Positions 42,165 through 52,965 of a DNA stretch of 64,000 bases are shown piece after piece. Each line of letters starts with the position of its first letter. Position 1 is the first letter of the stretch. The notes under the pieces were generated by a model, which ran no database searches, had not been told where the DNA came from, and saw only the letters and a list, made by a program, of their open reading frames with translations. Where the stretch lies: NCBI GenBank assembly GCA_903632075.3, contig CAHIKZ030004725.1, positions 2,450,001 to 2,514,000 of the forward strand. The letters run 5' to 3'. The stretch comes from Acanthosepion pharaonis. Lineage: Eukaryota; Mollusca; Cephalopoda; Sepiida; Sepiidae. The translations under genes were made by a program, and so were the position numbers.

Positions 42165-43024
42165 TGCTGAGGTGGTTTTAAAATTGTCGGTATTGTCGGT
42201 AAAACACATTAAACTCGACCTTGTTGACGCACTGATAAATAATTACTGAGAAGAAAAACGATGATCTGCAGGAGGTTATCTCAACGCCATCTTTGGAAAT
42301 TGTCTGAGAACTTAGCACTGTTTCACCAAAGCCATAGTGGTGAAATTGGGTAGACGGATCTGTAAATAGTTGTGCTAACACGAGATCGCAAGTCATCGTG
42401 ACTGAGGGTTTGAGTGTACTGGCCTTGTTCAAAATGTTGATCACGCCAGATAATACATTCTTTCCCAGAAATTGTAATAAAGGCCCGCGGACGCATGCTC
42501 AGGCGCATTTGTCCAGCTGGGTTCAGCGGGTGTTAAACAGTTACAAATGTGCCTGAGCAGGTGTCTGCAACAGGGATTTGCGAGCCGCCCTAGTAGACAG
42601 ACATACTCGGATACGAACAGGCAGGCACCAGCATTTAAACATAACGCAGGTTCTATGTTATTGGTCCAAGAATAAGTAGAACAACTCAAAAATCATTTCC
42701 ATCGAAAAACTGATTCTCCATATTAACCTATATTTGAAACCCTTGTAAAGGCCAGCCCAACCAGAGTGTAGGACTCGATTTTCGAAAGAACAGCTTTCAT
42801 GCTAAACTCATAAAAAAAACAAACACCTAAAACCTATGTAGACTATTTACATTCGGACTACTGTCTTCATCTTTGTTGTTATTATCGAAATGTTTTTCTT
42901 CACAATCACTGGTATAGTTAGAGTGTGTGCCGCTCGGGGCAGAATGACACAGGGGTGGCAAACCCCCTTGAGTTTGCCACCTCTCCCCTCCAAATACAAG
43001 ATATTGCACAGTGACTCCCTCTAT

Positions 43025-43025
<1 letters not shown>
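42165..43025. other. Low-repeat stretch with an inverted repeat
   Basis: TGCTCAGGCGCATTTGT at 42494-42510 is inversely repeated at 42543-42559 with one mismatch. Minus frames at 42178-42689 are unrecognised. No gene call is possible. Confidence 0.4.

Positions 43026-43028
<3 letters not shown>

Positions 43029-43101
<73 letters not shown>
43029..43101. repeat. Compound (TA)n(TG)n microsatellite
   Basis: TA to 43068, then TG. Confidence 0.97.
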
Positions 43102-43104
<3 letters not shown>

Positions 43105-43329
43105 GGGTGGCAACAAAGTCACTATGCAGTTAGTTACAATACCAATTAAGACAAAGCAATTAATCAACAGTCCGGAAATTTCTTATTAAAATAGCTCTGG
43201 TTAATTCTGGTTAATAATAATAAAATGCTATGGTAAACAATAGTAAATTAATTACCAAACTGCAAGCCACCTGTTTCAATGCTTTGCTTTTTTATTATAA
43301 GTAACTATATATTGACTTTATTGCCACTC

Positions 43330-43330
<1 letters not shown>
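43102..43330. mobile_element. MITE-like element with ~30-bp terminal inverted repeats
   Basis: GGGTGGCAACAAAGTCAC (43104-43121) and the reverse complement of the right end, GAGTGGCAATAAAGTCA, are inverted repeats extending to GTTAC. The element is flanked by (TA)n(TG)n on the left and (GT)n(TA)n on the right, a mirror-image arrangement. A lone arm is at 37611. The ends resemble Tc1-like termini, but the family is unproved. Confidence 0.6.

Positions 43331-43396
<66 letters not shown>
43330..43396. repeat. Compound (GT)n(TA)n microsatellite
   Basis: GT to 43347, then TA. Confidence 0.97.
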
Positions 43397-43399
<3 letters not shown>

Positions 43400-43545
43400 T
43401 ATTTACCCGGTTAAGGCAGTGGAGAACTTTCAGAGGGAAAATTAACAGGAGATAACTGATAACTGACATCCATTAAACACGGCACATGGAACTAGAACAG
43501 TCTACCCCAGTGAGCGAAATAAAGGGTTCAGTTTGACATTCCAAC

Positions 43546-43590
43546 CACCTGAAGAAGGCCGGTGCGTACAACGGCCGAAACGTTGTGATA
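43546..43590 (+). ncRNA. Hammerhead-like motif
   Basis: CAC, CTGAAGA (43549-43555), A, GGCC...GGCC stem II, GAAA (43577-43580), CG, TT, GTG. Both core strands are intact, but stem III is reduced to a CG step and stem I to three pairs. It may be active only as a dimer, or not at all. Confidence 0.4.
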
Positions 43591-43657
43591 AATATGGCGA
43601 CAAAAAATGAGGTCAACAGTCCGAATAATGTAAATAATGTACATAATACCTCATCTC

Positions 43658-43671
<14 letters not shown>

Positions 43672-43722
<51 letters not shown>
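43672..43722. repeat. (TA)n microsatellite
   Basis: Pure TA run. Confidence 0.97.
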
Positions 43723-43729
<7 letters not shown>

Positions 43730-44082
43730 TTTTTATTTTAAACTATAACTCTGGTGGTGTGGAAAAAACCGATAATGCAATCTGTAAATAAAAGAAAAAT
43801 ATTAAACAAACTGATATTTGGGGAAAAAGTTCAAGCAAAAATTGACTGAAAATATCCGTAGTGCTTGAAAAAAAATCACACAGTGCGGGAATGCCTACTC
43901 AAAAGAAAAAAAAAAAACACCGACAGAGTCCCTAAGTTGAACGTAAAAGTGCTCAATGCACTAAGTAGAACAAAATTAAAATACCTAAGGATCCAGAACC
44001 TATTTATCGGGATCATCAGAATAATTCTGAATTACCCTGCTAATCCGGTAGGTGAAACTTAGGTAGATAGGTTCTAGCTCTT

Positions 44083-44085
<3 letters not shown>

Positions 44086-44151
<66 letters not shown>

Positions 44152-44153
44152 GT

Positions 44154-44211
<58 letters not shown>
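44086..44211. repeat. Compound (TA)n(CA)n(TA)n microsatellite
   Basis: TA, short break, TA to 44140, CA at about 44155-44173, TA to 44211. Confidence 0.97.
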
Positions 44212-44218
<7 letters not shown>

Positions 44219-44219
44219 T

Positions 44220-44790
44220 ATTAATAAAGTTAAAAAGACGAAAAATAGAGCAATACGCCCTCAAACGAACTTCTGTCAAGGAAAATAACTGAAGTTTATA
44301 TGATAACAACCAAGATATGTCTCTCATTCACAGTGGCGCTACGGCATTAAAAAAACGCAGCCTGAGTCCGTTCCCAGGTTTCACATTGTGAACAAATCAT
44401 AAAACAGCCCTGAATACATCACAGTATAATGTTTATTGCTCGTCCAACATAACACTCGCTCAAATACCTACGCCATAGTTTAAGTTACTCGAATCGAAAA
44501 GATTCTTCAAGTGTGAGTTGTGTCCTGGCAGATGAAGACTTATACAGTTGTCCTCAAAGTGCCGCCGCCATAAAAATGTCGCCCGAGGCGGACTGCCACT
44601 CTTCCATGCCTAGGTACTCTACTGTTTACAATAACATCGTAGTTTAAAGCGTTTGTTCGTTTGTGTCATCAATCCGTGAGCCATTTGTGCAGCATCAGTA
44701 AAAACATGGCGAAAGTATATGAAGAGTCCTAAATTCTAAACTATCCCGACGAGAGTTTATTAGTAAGACTTGTATCACTAAAACATTAAT
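44220..44790. other. Unassigned stretch
   Basis: No gene, RNA or repeat family was recognised. Confidence 0.35.
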
Positions 44791-44794
44791 ATCT

Positions 44795-44885
44795 CTAAAA
44801 AAGAAAACAAAATTCTTACAATATAAAAATATTTTCTGAATTTAAATAACACGCAAAGGGTTGATAAGCCGTAAAAACAAATCTA
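44795..44885 (-). repeat. Dispersed copy of the 15-kb tandem unit
   Basis: The minus strand reads TTTTTACGGCTTATCAACCC, TTTGCG and ATTGTAAGAATTTTG, matching the unit at 14985-15560. Confidence 0.7.
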
Positions 44886-45329
44886 TGCATAGTTATTGCT
44901 TGCCCGTTTTCACTTCGTTCAATAACACTCTCCCCGGCCCTGCGCGTAGACTAACAACTATTATGTAAACAAATTCACAAACCAACGCTTTAATCGGCGA
45001 GCCATATCAGTTTAAACACGTCCTTGTAGAGCTATGGTCCGAGGAGTGTAAGGTCAGCGGTTTTGATAAATGGTCGTGGTAAAGTCCGACGCAAGTTTTC
45101 ATGAATTTGTTTTCGTCAGTTTCTTATTGAGGATTTGAACTGATAAAAAATGTCGGTCTTTTATAGTTTGGATTTCTTTGAAGAGTTGTTGTTATTGATA
45201 CGGGTGTGTGTTTTAATGTCTTCTGTAGTAAATAATTTGAGATTTTTAGAATGTTCGATTGGAATAGGGCATTTTTAATAACATTTCTTCGAACGAATTT
45301 GTTTGTAATTGCTGTGCATCTGGTTTTGA

Positions 45330-46180
45330 TAAAAAAATTATATAATTTTTTATATTATAATTTTGTAATTATAATTATATGATATAATTTTATATAATTA
45401 TATGTGTATATATATACATATATTTTATAGTATATTGCATTTTATTATATTATAATTACATAATATTAGATGATATTATATAAAATAATTGTAATTAATA
45501 AATTGATAAAATATTAATATTAAATTATATTATATAATAACTATGAAATATAATTTTATATTATATAACATATATAATTACATATAAATTATATATATTA
45601 TTTAAATTACTTCATACAATATATAATATAAAATTATATTTATATAATAATTATAATTAAGAAATTAATAAATAAATTAATATTATATTATAGAGGGTCA
45701 AACGGATGGATATATACCTGGACAGTCAAATAGGGACGTTAAATATCTGGATTCTCAAAATAAAAAGGGGATCGATAAGTTAATATTATGTTATAATTAT
45801 ATAATATAATAATTTCATAATATCATTTTACATTATTTAATAATTATATAACATATTTTCATATTGTATAATAATTATATCTCATCATATTACGCAATAA
45901 TTTTATAATTTTTATATTATATAATAATTATATCTCTTTTTATATTATATAATACGTTATGTAATAATTACATTTTTTATATGATAATTTATTATATTGC
46001 ATTATAATTATATGATATACTTTTATATAATAATTATATAATATAGTTTCATAAATATAATTATATAATATATTTCATTTTATAATTATATAATATAATA
46101 TTTATTTTATTATATTATATATAATATAACAAATATTATATGATATGATATTTATTGTATTATATATAATAAATATTATA
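45330..46180. repeat. Extreme AT-only degenerate stretch
   Basis: About 850 bp built from ATATAATTATATAAT-like words with very little G or C, unlike the pure TA microsatellites. One 85-bp island of normal composition (about 45692-45778: GAGGGTCAAACGGATGG...) interrupts it. Confidence 0.8.
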
Positions 46181-46389
46181 TAATATTTCCTCTTCCTCAT
46201 TTTGCTTCTCTTGCCTACCAACCGTGTATTCTAGCAGAGAAAGGTTATATAATATTAATATTACTATTCAGCTATCCCGGTTCTTTGTAACTACCTTTGT
46301 AGCTTTGTACCTGCCTAAACTATACTTAAATATATGGGAGTCTTACCATAGTTTAGTTATAAGTAAACTAGTCTATTACATGTTATCGC

Positions 46390-46505
46390 GGGGGAGTTAG
46401 AACTATTACAAGACCCTAGTTCGAATCTCACCATGTTCGCTTTGTCAAGGAGGTGATCCCGATTATCTCGGCCAGAAAGACGATCCCAATGTACGGTACA
46501 TGAAA
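46390..46505 (+). repeat. tRNA-like SINE fragment
   Basis: The B-box-like TAGTTCGAATCTC near 46428 and CACCATGTTCGCTTTGTC match 37745-37772. No convincing 3' tail was seen. Confidence 0.5.
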
Positions 46506-46861
46506 TACACACCCGACGGTTCGACTAATGACTTACGAGTGAAGCTGGTGCTGACGGATCTGATCAGACTAGCAATTTCTATTTTTATACAACAGACTTA
46601 ATTATTTTAAAAAAAAAAAAAAAAGAAAGTAAACCTTTGTTTAATTTACATTAATTTGAATTTTCAAAATAACTGGTATTTATTTAAAACTAGCTCAAAA
46701 GCCGCACTTTAAGCTAACTCCTGCAGATGGCTAATTGGGCCTCCAGTCCAAAACTAAAGGAACCTCTGGTCCAGCTTACAAAGCAGCAATGATAATTTTG
46801 AAGAAATAACTTTGAATTCTTCAATTCATTCCATGTTACTTTAAAAACTCACTTTAACTTT

Positions 46862-47130
46862 GATTTGGGCTATAAGTCCAATTCTGATCAAAAGTCCGAT
46901 TTGGGCCAAAAGTCCGATTTGGGCCAAAAAGTCCGATTTGGGCCAAAAGTCCGATTTGGGCCAAAAGTCCGATTTAGGCCAAAAGTCCGATTTGGGCCAA
47001 AAGTCCGATTTGGGCCAAAAATCTGATTTGGACCAAAAGTCCGATTTGGGCCAAAAATCCGATTTGGGCCAAAAATCTGATTTGGACCAAAAGTCCGATT
47101 TGGGCCGAAATTCCAATTCGGACCGAAATT
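46862..47130 (+). repeat. 18-bp minisatellite with through open frames
   Basis: GATTTGGGCCAAAAGTCC is repeated about 14 times with few changes. Because 18 is a multiple of three, open frames run through it: plus 46860-47267 (SDLGQK repeats), and two minus frames (SDFWPK and RTFGPN repeats). No promoter, signal or flanking domain supports a protein. Confidence 0.92.
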
Positions 47131-47269
47131 CCAATTCTTCAAATCCCAAACTCTGCGGAACTTCAAAACTTCACGTCACGAAACCTCTCACTTTAACTCT
47201 GATTCCTTGGCATTTTGAAGAAATAAAATTGATTTCCTCAATTCAAAAAGTTTTGAAGATATTTTAAAT

Positions 47270-48015
47270 GTTTAAATTCGCAAAGTTTCTGTATTACTTT
47301 CAACCCAATATAAATTAAAAACACTTAAAATCACTAATTTTTTTTTCAATTATTTCAAAATTTGAATTTTCGACTGTCCCCAACTCATCCAGACACAATT
47401 TCCAATGCTGGACGTTCAAACTCCAGATGAAGGGCAAATTTTTTAATCATGGAATCAACCTGATTCCAAAAAGGTATAATATATCTGTGGGCCGAGTTAG
47501 ACACGTTTGAGACACAATGGCAGACAGACAGACAGTTTATTTATTTAGAACACGTTTATTTATTTAGAAGACTTTTTGTTTGTTTATTTCCATGGAAGAA
47601 ACAAAATTTACATTCAGGTAAGTAATACTGTTTCTTTGTTTTTATTTTTCTTATTTCAAATTTACCTTTGAAATTTTATTAAAATAAGGTAATGTTTAAA
47701 CTTGTCCACCTTACAAGAAATTAATGCTATTTCTTTTTTCTTTGTTTATTTTGAACTAGTTCATGTCTTGTTTTTAAAAAATTTAAATCAATTGAAAAAT
47801 ATAAATTTATCTCTGATAATCTTCCTTTTTTTATAAATAATATTGTCATAGTTTCCTTTTTATTTATCCTGCATGCTAGTTCTGTTTTAAACGTATACAC
47901 ATTTAGAAATATCAGGTTCCCGTTGAAAAAAAGGAATATTTAAAAGCACAGAGAGATCAAAGATGACCAAAAGGCAGTTTCCAACTTGGAACTATTGACA
48001 AAAATACTGTCAAAT
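47270..48015. other. Unassigned AT-rich stretch
   Basis: No gene recognised. A short direct repeat (ACACGTTTATTTATTTAGAA) lies around 47535-47575. Confidence 0.4.
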
Positions 48016-48021
48016 ATATAT

Positions 48022-48315
48022 TTATACCTCTCTTTGTTTCAACGGCACGTTTTTACAGCAGTCCAGATACTTTCTGAGCGACTGATCGGTTCAACTCTCT
48101 GTCTCCGGACGGAGAGGAACCCGAAGGAGGCTACGCCGAAGGGCGAAGTCTCCTTCGGGACGTGGCCCTGAACCCGTTTATACGGGTTCAAAAGCCGAGC
48201 CTAATGGCAAAAGGAATGCCCACATTAAAAAGGCCTTGTGCCGCATGACACCCTCGTGGGTGGGTGGCTGAATATCACGGCACGTTTTTACGTGAAGTTG
48301 AAACAAAGAGAGGTA
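48022..48315 (+). repeat. GC-rich structured SINE body framed by an inverted repeat
   Basis: ACCTCTCTTTGTTTCAAC near 48025 is the inverse of GTTGAAACAAAGAGAGGT at 48296-48313, and ACGGCACGTTTTTAC occurs as a direct repeat inside both arms. The centre (CTCTGTCTCCGGACGGAGAGG, CCTTCGG runs, CCCACATTAAAAAGGCCTTG) is related to the minus strand of 56180-56480. Confidence 0.65.
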
Positions 48316-48737
48316 CTAAGATTAGATAACAATAACAGGATTCTAAAAATGTTTCCTCTAGATCAGATATTCTTCCGCCAACGTCCACCAGTCAAGAAAC
48401 AGCCGACAATAGTTTTTAGCTAGAGAGAGGCAACTTACAGTCTTTTAAAACCCCTAGATATACCCTGAAACTTATTAATGGTGATATATTTTCAACCTCG
48501 GGGTATGGCTTGTTAGTGCCCTTTTATTAGACCTACAAGATATAGGCTTATTTCATCCAAGCCTTAACTTAAAGGTCATTATCATTGATATATCAAAAAT
48601 AGACAGGGAAAAAGTACACTAAATGTAACCACACACCAGAAGGATTTTCTGAACTACGACTATATCAGCAGCATTGGTATTAATTGCCGATTTCTTAAGG
48701 ACACTTTCCAATACAAAAGGGTTACAAAGGAAAATGG

Positions 48738-48740
48738 CGA

Positions 48741-48780
<40 letters not shown>

Positions 48781-48783
48781 AAA
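48738..48783. repeat. (GAAA)n microsatellite
   Basis: Eleven or so GAAA units. Confidence 0.97.
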
Positions 48784-48897
48784 CTAAAGAACCAGAGTGA
48801 CATTTGACATTCTCCAGAAGTGGACACAGAAAATAGATATCTCACCCACACAGTTATCCCTTACAATGGTGCAACTGGTGTTTTTCTAGTAAAGAGT

Positions 48898-49216
48898 AGG
48901 ACGATAAACTACATCAGCGTCCTTGATAGGACGATAAACTACACCCGCTTCCTGGATAGGACGAAAAACTACATCCGCGTCCTGGGTATGACGATAAACT
49001 ACATCCGCGTCCTGGGTATGACGATAAACTACATCCGCGCCCTGGGTAAGACGATAAACTACATCCGCGTACTGGATAGGACGATAAACTACATCCGCGT
49101 CCTGAGTATGAAGATAAACTACATCCGCGTCCTGAGTATGAAGATAAACTACATCCGCGTCCTGGGTATGACGATAAACTACATCCGCGTCCTGGGTATG
49201 ACGATTAACTACATCC
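48898..49216 (+). repeat. 30-bp minisatellite, indel-free, with open frames on both strands
   Basis: Unit ACGATAAACTACATCCGCG plus TCCTGGGTATG, 10.6 copies, all in exact 30-bp register. The plus frame 48820-49308 (162 residues) reads TINYIRVLGM repeats and the minus frame 48886-49311 (141 residues) reads DADVVYRHTQ repeats. The repeat lies at the 5' side of a dispersed element whose other copy (53118) has only about 1.5 units, so unit number varies between copies. I see no support for translation beyond the open frame. Confidence 0.92.
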
Positions 49217-49605
49217 AACTGCAGGGCTCTGATCAGAAAGTTTTGAGGAGCGTGGAGCCATCTCTTAATTGCTGGTATTCCCAGATCAACCCTGTCCCTG
49301 GGTGGTAGCACCTGTTAGGGTCACAGCTAATGGCTAATAGTTAATCTCCAAACCAGGGTTAAAACACTATGAAAGTGTAAAAATAGGTTTAATACTAGCA
49401 ATGCATTTTTGGAAAAAAATATTATCAGTAATACATTTTTGAAAAAATATATTGCCAGCAATATATTTTTGAAAAAAAAAATGACCAGCAATACATTAAA
49501 AAATATTACCAGCAATAAAAATCTTGTTGGCATTAAATAACCCATTAAGATGGATATGCCGTAAACCAAACCAAACCAAACTAAGACCAGTTTTTGTAGA
49601 AAATA
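49200..49605 (+). mobile_element. Dispersed element downstream of the 30-bp minisatellite, copy A
   Basis: CTGATCAG, TTTTGAGGAGCGTGGAGCC, CTTAATTGCTGGT, GGGTGGTAGCACCTGTT, the poly-A-interrupted AGCAATACATTTTTG repeats, and TTGTTGGCATTAAAT are all shared in order with 53160-53600. The end matches TATGCC(G/A)TAAA and A-rich sequence. Class unknown; the ordered A-rich 3' part suggests a retroposon. Confidence 0.7.
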
Positions 49606-49609
49606 ACAG

Positions 49610-50155
49610 TACAAACTGGTTTTGAGTCATGGCTTGTATTAGCTCCGGAGAAAAAAAAAAAAACCTTAAAAGAAATTTGAACACTATTGATGTTCACATC
49701 ATCAAAACAAACCTCCATTTAGAGCTGTTTTTAAGTAGATTGATGGCACTACAAGAAGTCTTACTACTTTTACTGGGCCTCTATTTTGTGGAAATGATTA
49801 CCAGGTTTTGCCCCAAGCGGAATTTAATATTATCAGTGACCCTCTGGATAATGTATATTTTCCTGCAAGGGTAATGGAAGAATTAAGTAGTAACCAAAGG
49901 CTGCTCTTAGAATATGCAATAGGAATTTCTCAAGACATCAGGATCCAGATCAACGATCATGAACCAGAGGTAATTATCTACTAGAACTCTATGATAAATT
50001 GCACAGTCTTATAAAAATTTTAATTGAAATATATACAGTTAGTTGATTTCAGTTAGGACGGATAATAAATTTCCATCAGCAATATATCTTCAACATGATC
50101 TGGAGAATAAATCAGCAGTCAACTGAAATACAGAAATATTGCACAAAAATATTTT
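49610..50155. other. Unassigned stretch
   Basis: An 81-residue plus frame at 49629-49874 has no recognisable domain. Confidence 0.35.
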
Positions 50156-50159
50156 GTTT

Positions 50160-50290
50160 TAGAAATAGCGAACGACCAAAGAAGACATTAAAAATGTGAC
50201 ATTCATCAATTCTGAAGCGTTGCATTGATCTAATTAGATTAACCTCTCATAAAATGAAGTTTGTGAGTTCAATCCTCACAGGATGCTCTA
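50160..50290 (+). repeat. tRNA-like SINE fragment, related to 51000 and 51670
   Basis: GAGTTCAATCCTCACAGG resembles a B-box and T-arm, preceded by ACATTCATCAATTCTG and AATGAAGTTTGTGA, which recur near 51045-51115 and 51710-51785. Confidence 0.5.
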
Positions 50291-50619
50291 TATATATGGC
50301 CTTGTGACACATCTAAGCTACACTTCGAAAATTACTACATGAAGAGGATTTCTGTTACGAGTCTCCTTCATTGAATCAGGCACAAATGTACAATAGGAAA
50401 GGTCGATTTTTGGAGCCTGTCATTGCACTCAATTTGAAAGTTGAGATTTCACATGATAAGGATAGAAAATATTTTTCCAAATCGTTACAGTTTTTTGAGG
50501 AGACGAGTTTAGGTTCAAAATGGTAGCGTTGGAATTTCGTTCCGGTGATCAGTGAAAGCCTTATAACACAGCCTTGTAAAATTTGTAATTTACCGAAGCT
50601 TCACAAATTATATATGGAC

Positions 50620-50840
50620 AAGATGCATGGTACAAAAATATTATTACTAAATCATTGTGCCATCAAATAAGACCCTCATTTACTTCAAAGGGAAATTATA
50701 CTGAACAATTTAGCTATAGTATGATGTACTGTTATACAGTACAGTAGTTTTAGTATGATTTTCAATAAAAAGATGCAAATTTAAAGCATTTTATCCTATA
50801 ATATGTACCCAGCAGTGTTATGGTGTTATATACATGAATT
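50620..50840 (+). repeat. 220-bp direct repeat, left copy
   Basis: AAGATGCATGGTACAA to CCCAGCAGTGTTATGGTG is about 85% identical by eye to 51885-52090, 1.27 kb downstream. Confidence 0.85.
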
Positions 50841-50859
50841 CGAAGTGAGGGAATAGACT

Positions 50860-51120
50860 ATAAAAATTATCTATTACATAAGAAACATTTATTCCTACTT
50901 CATAAAATATGTCAATTTAAAAGCATTAATTTTAAAATTTCAGACAAATGACATCACGAAAATATAATCAAGTGTGAATAAATTTTCTAATAAAACTCTT
51001 TTTGAATTCAGAAGTAGCGATTCACCAGAGATGGAAAAAAAAAACATTCATCAATTCTGTCATGACACACAGGTTAAATTTGAGCATTATCTTCCAAAAT
51101 GGAGTTTGTGAACCTGAATC
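50860..51120 (+). repeat. Direct repeat unit, first copy
   Basis: ACATTTATTCCTACTT, TGTCAATTTAAAAGCATTAA, CAGACAAATGACATCACG and AGAAGTAGCGATTCACC recur in order at 51530-51790. Confidence 0.85.
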
Positions 51121-51206
51121 GATCCCTTTATTTCGACCACTGGGCTAGATTGTTCTTGTTCCACGTGCCATGCCTTTTCTGGATATCTCAGTTCCATAGC
51201 CCAGTG

Positions 51207-51450
51207 GATAAAAGACAAGGATGTGTCTTCTCACCGGACTTATTCAATCTATATAGTGAAGCGATTCTGTGAGAATTAGAAGTCCTACCAGGGTTCATTA
51301 TTGGCAAACACAACTTTAACAACAAAAGATTTGTAGATGACACAATGTTGAAACTACAAAAACTCGTACAGAATGTGGTGAAGGAAAGTGAGAAGAAAGG
51401 ACTAAACATCAAATTGCAAGAAGACAGAATCCATGCAAAAGCACAGCCCA
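51207..51450 (+). pseudogene. Non-LTR reverse transcriptase palm fragment
   Basis: The frame from 51207 reads DKRQGCVFSPDLFNLYSEAIL, a TGA stop at 51270-51272, then GFIIGKHNFNNKRFVDDT and LVQNVVKESEKKGLNIK. It matches the RT palm of the animal endonuclease/RT LINE group (RQGCxxSPxLFNLYxE ... RYADDT ... ESEKKGLxxN). The catalytic box is FVDD (51330-51341) instead of YADD. A block of residues after DDT is missing. Ends are abrupt on both sides. The fragment lies between the two direct repeat units. Confidence 0.82.
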
Positions 51451-51529
51451 ATATTCAAATTACAAATTGGAGATACGACACAATTCTTCTTTTAAATGTT
51501 CAAGTCAGAAGAATTAGAGGTGAAGGAAA

Positions 51530-51800
51530 AATTGTCTATTGCACAAGAAAACATTTATTCCTATTTAATTAGTTATGTCAATTTAAAAGCATTAATCTTA
51601 GAATTTCAGACAAATGACATCACGAAACTATAACCAAGTATGGATAAATTTTCCAATAAAACTCTTTGATTTCAGAAGTAGCGAGTCACCAGAGAAGAGA
51701 TGAAAAAAAATACATTCATCAATTCTGTCATGACACACTGGTTAAATTTGACTATTATGTACCAAAATGGAGTTTGTGAACCTGTGCTGGAAAAAGGTTC
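51530..51800 (+). repeat. Direct repeat unit, second copy
   Basis: Second copy of 50860-51120, about 670 bp downstream. Confidence 0.85.
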
Positions 51801-51884
51801 TAATGAATGGAGCGACGTTAGAGTTGTCGAATTTACCTGCGCATTCGCAAGGTGTGGAAAGATTAGTTAAATTAAATACTGAAG

Positions 51885-52090
51885 ATGCATGGCACAAGCA
51901 CTTTATTACTAGATCATTGTGGCATTAAATAAGACCTTCATTTACTTCAAAGGGAAATTATACTGAACAATTTAGCTAGATTATGATCTAATAGGTTATA
52001 CAGTCCAGTAGTTTTAGTACGATTTTCAATAAACAATGTAAACTTTAAACGTTTTGTCTTATAATTTATGCCCAGCAGTATTAGGGTGTT
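51885..52090 (+). repeat. 220-bp direct repeat, right copy
   Basis: Matches 50620-50840. Confidence 0.85.
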
Positions 52091-52589
52091 TTATCATTTT
52101 TTTTCTTTTCTTAATTATGGCCTAATAATTGTCGTAAAATTTTATTCATTGATTAGACTTTTTCATTTATCGAATACAGTAAAAAAAAAAGGTATATTAG
52201 AATTCTGGTTTGAATATATTTTCTATTCAATGTATTAATCGCAAAAATATCAATTTTATTTGGATTTATTCCTGAAATAGTAAATTTTTTGAAGCCAGTT
52301 TGTTAGCAAAAGGCTGCGAAAATTTGGTATTTCTGTACTTTTTTTTTTTTCAGACGATCTTTCAAACAAAATCTCCAAAAATGATGAAAGCTATGAATCT
52401 AATTTTGAGTTTTGGTGACAGTACTTTGATTTTATTTTATTTTTGGTGTCAGTACAAAGGTCACTTATCGCATCAAACGCCACGTTTCACACGAATTGCA
52501 AAGTTCATTTTCTAAAAAAAATGAAAAATCAACCTTCCTCTTTTTTGACTCTTCTCATGCTCCTTTGTTATTTGTGATTTGCTATGAGC

Positions 52590-52965
52590 TCACCTACTTA
52601 TTATGTGCCGTGTCCCTTCAGGACGTGGGTGATCACAGCTCTCCACACCTTCCTATTCTCTGTGGATCTTAATAAGGTTCGTCTTTTTTACTGCCCGACC
52701 CTCTCACTCACCTGTCAACCATTTACACCAACTCTTTAAGTAGGTTAATCACTGCTGTCCTCTGTTCCTGTTGTTTTCAATATGCCTTGTGAGTGTCAAG
52801 TTCTCCAAGTCCTCTTTTCTTATTATGCGTCCTAAAAATTTCTACTGTCTTTTTTTGAGTGTCTTTTTTTTGTTTCCGTTTTACTTAAAACTTCCTTGTT
52901 ACTCATATGTTCAGTCCATGGTATTCTCAGCATCCTTCTGTAGAACCACATCTCTGTAGCCTCAA
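52590..52965 (-). pseudogene. LINE ORF2 C-terminal fragment, minus strand
   Basis: On the minus strand 52964-52905 translates FEATEMWFYRRMLRIPWTEH, the conserved ExWxxRRxLxIxWxxxxxN segment downstream of the RT palm in the same LINE group as 51207 and 13118. The remaining part to 52590 (GTGTGGAGAGCTGTGATCACC on minus, the WRAVITHV region) is its C-terminus with frameshifts and stops. Confidence 0.75.
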
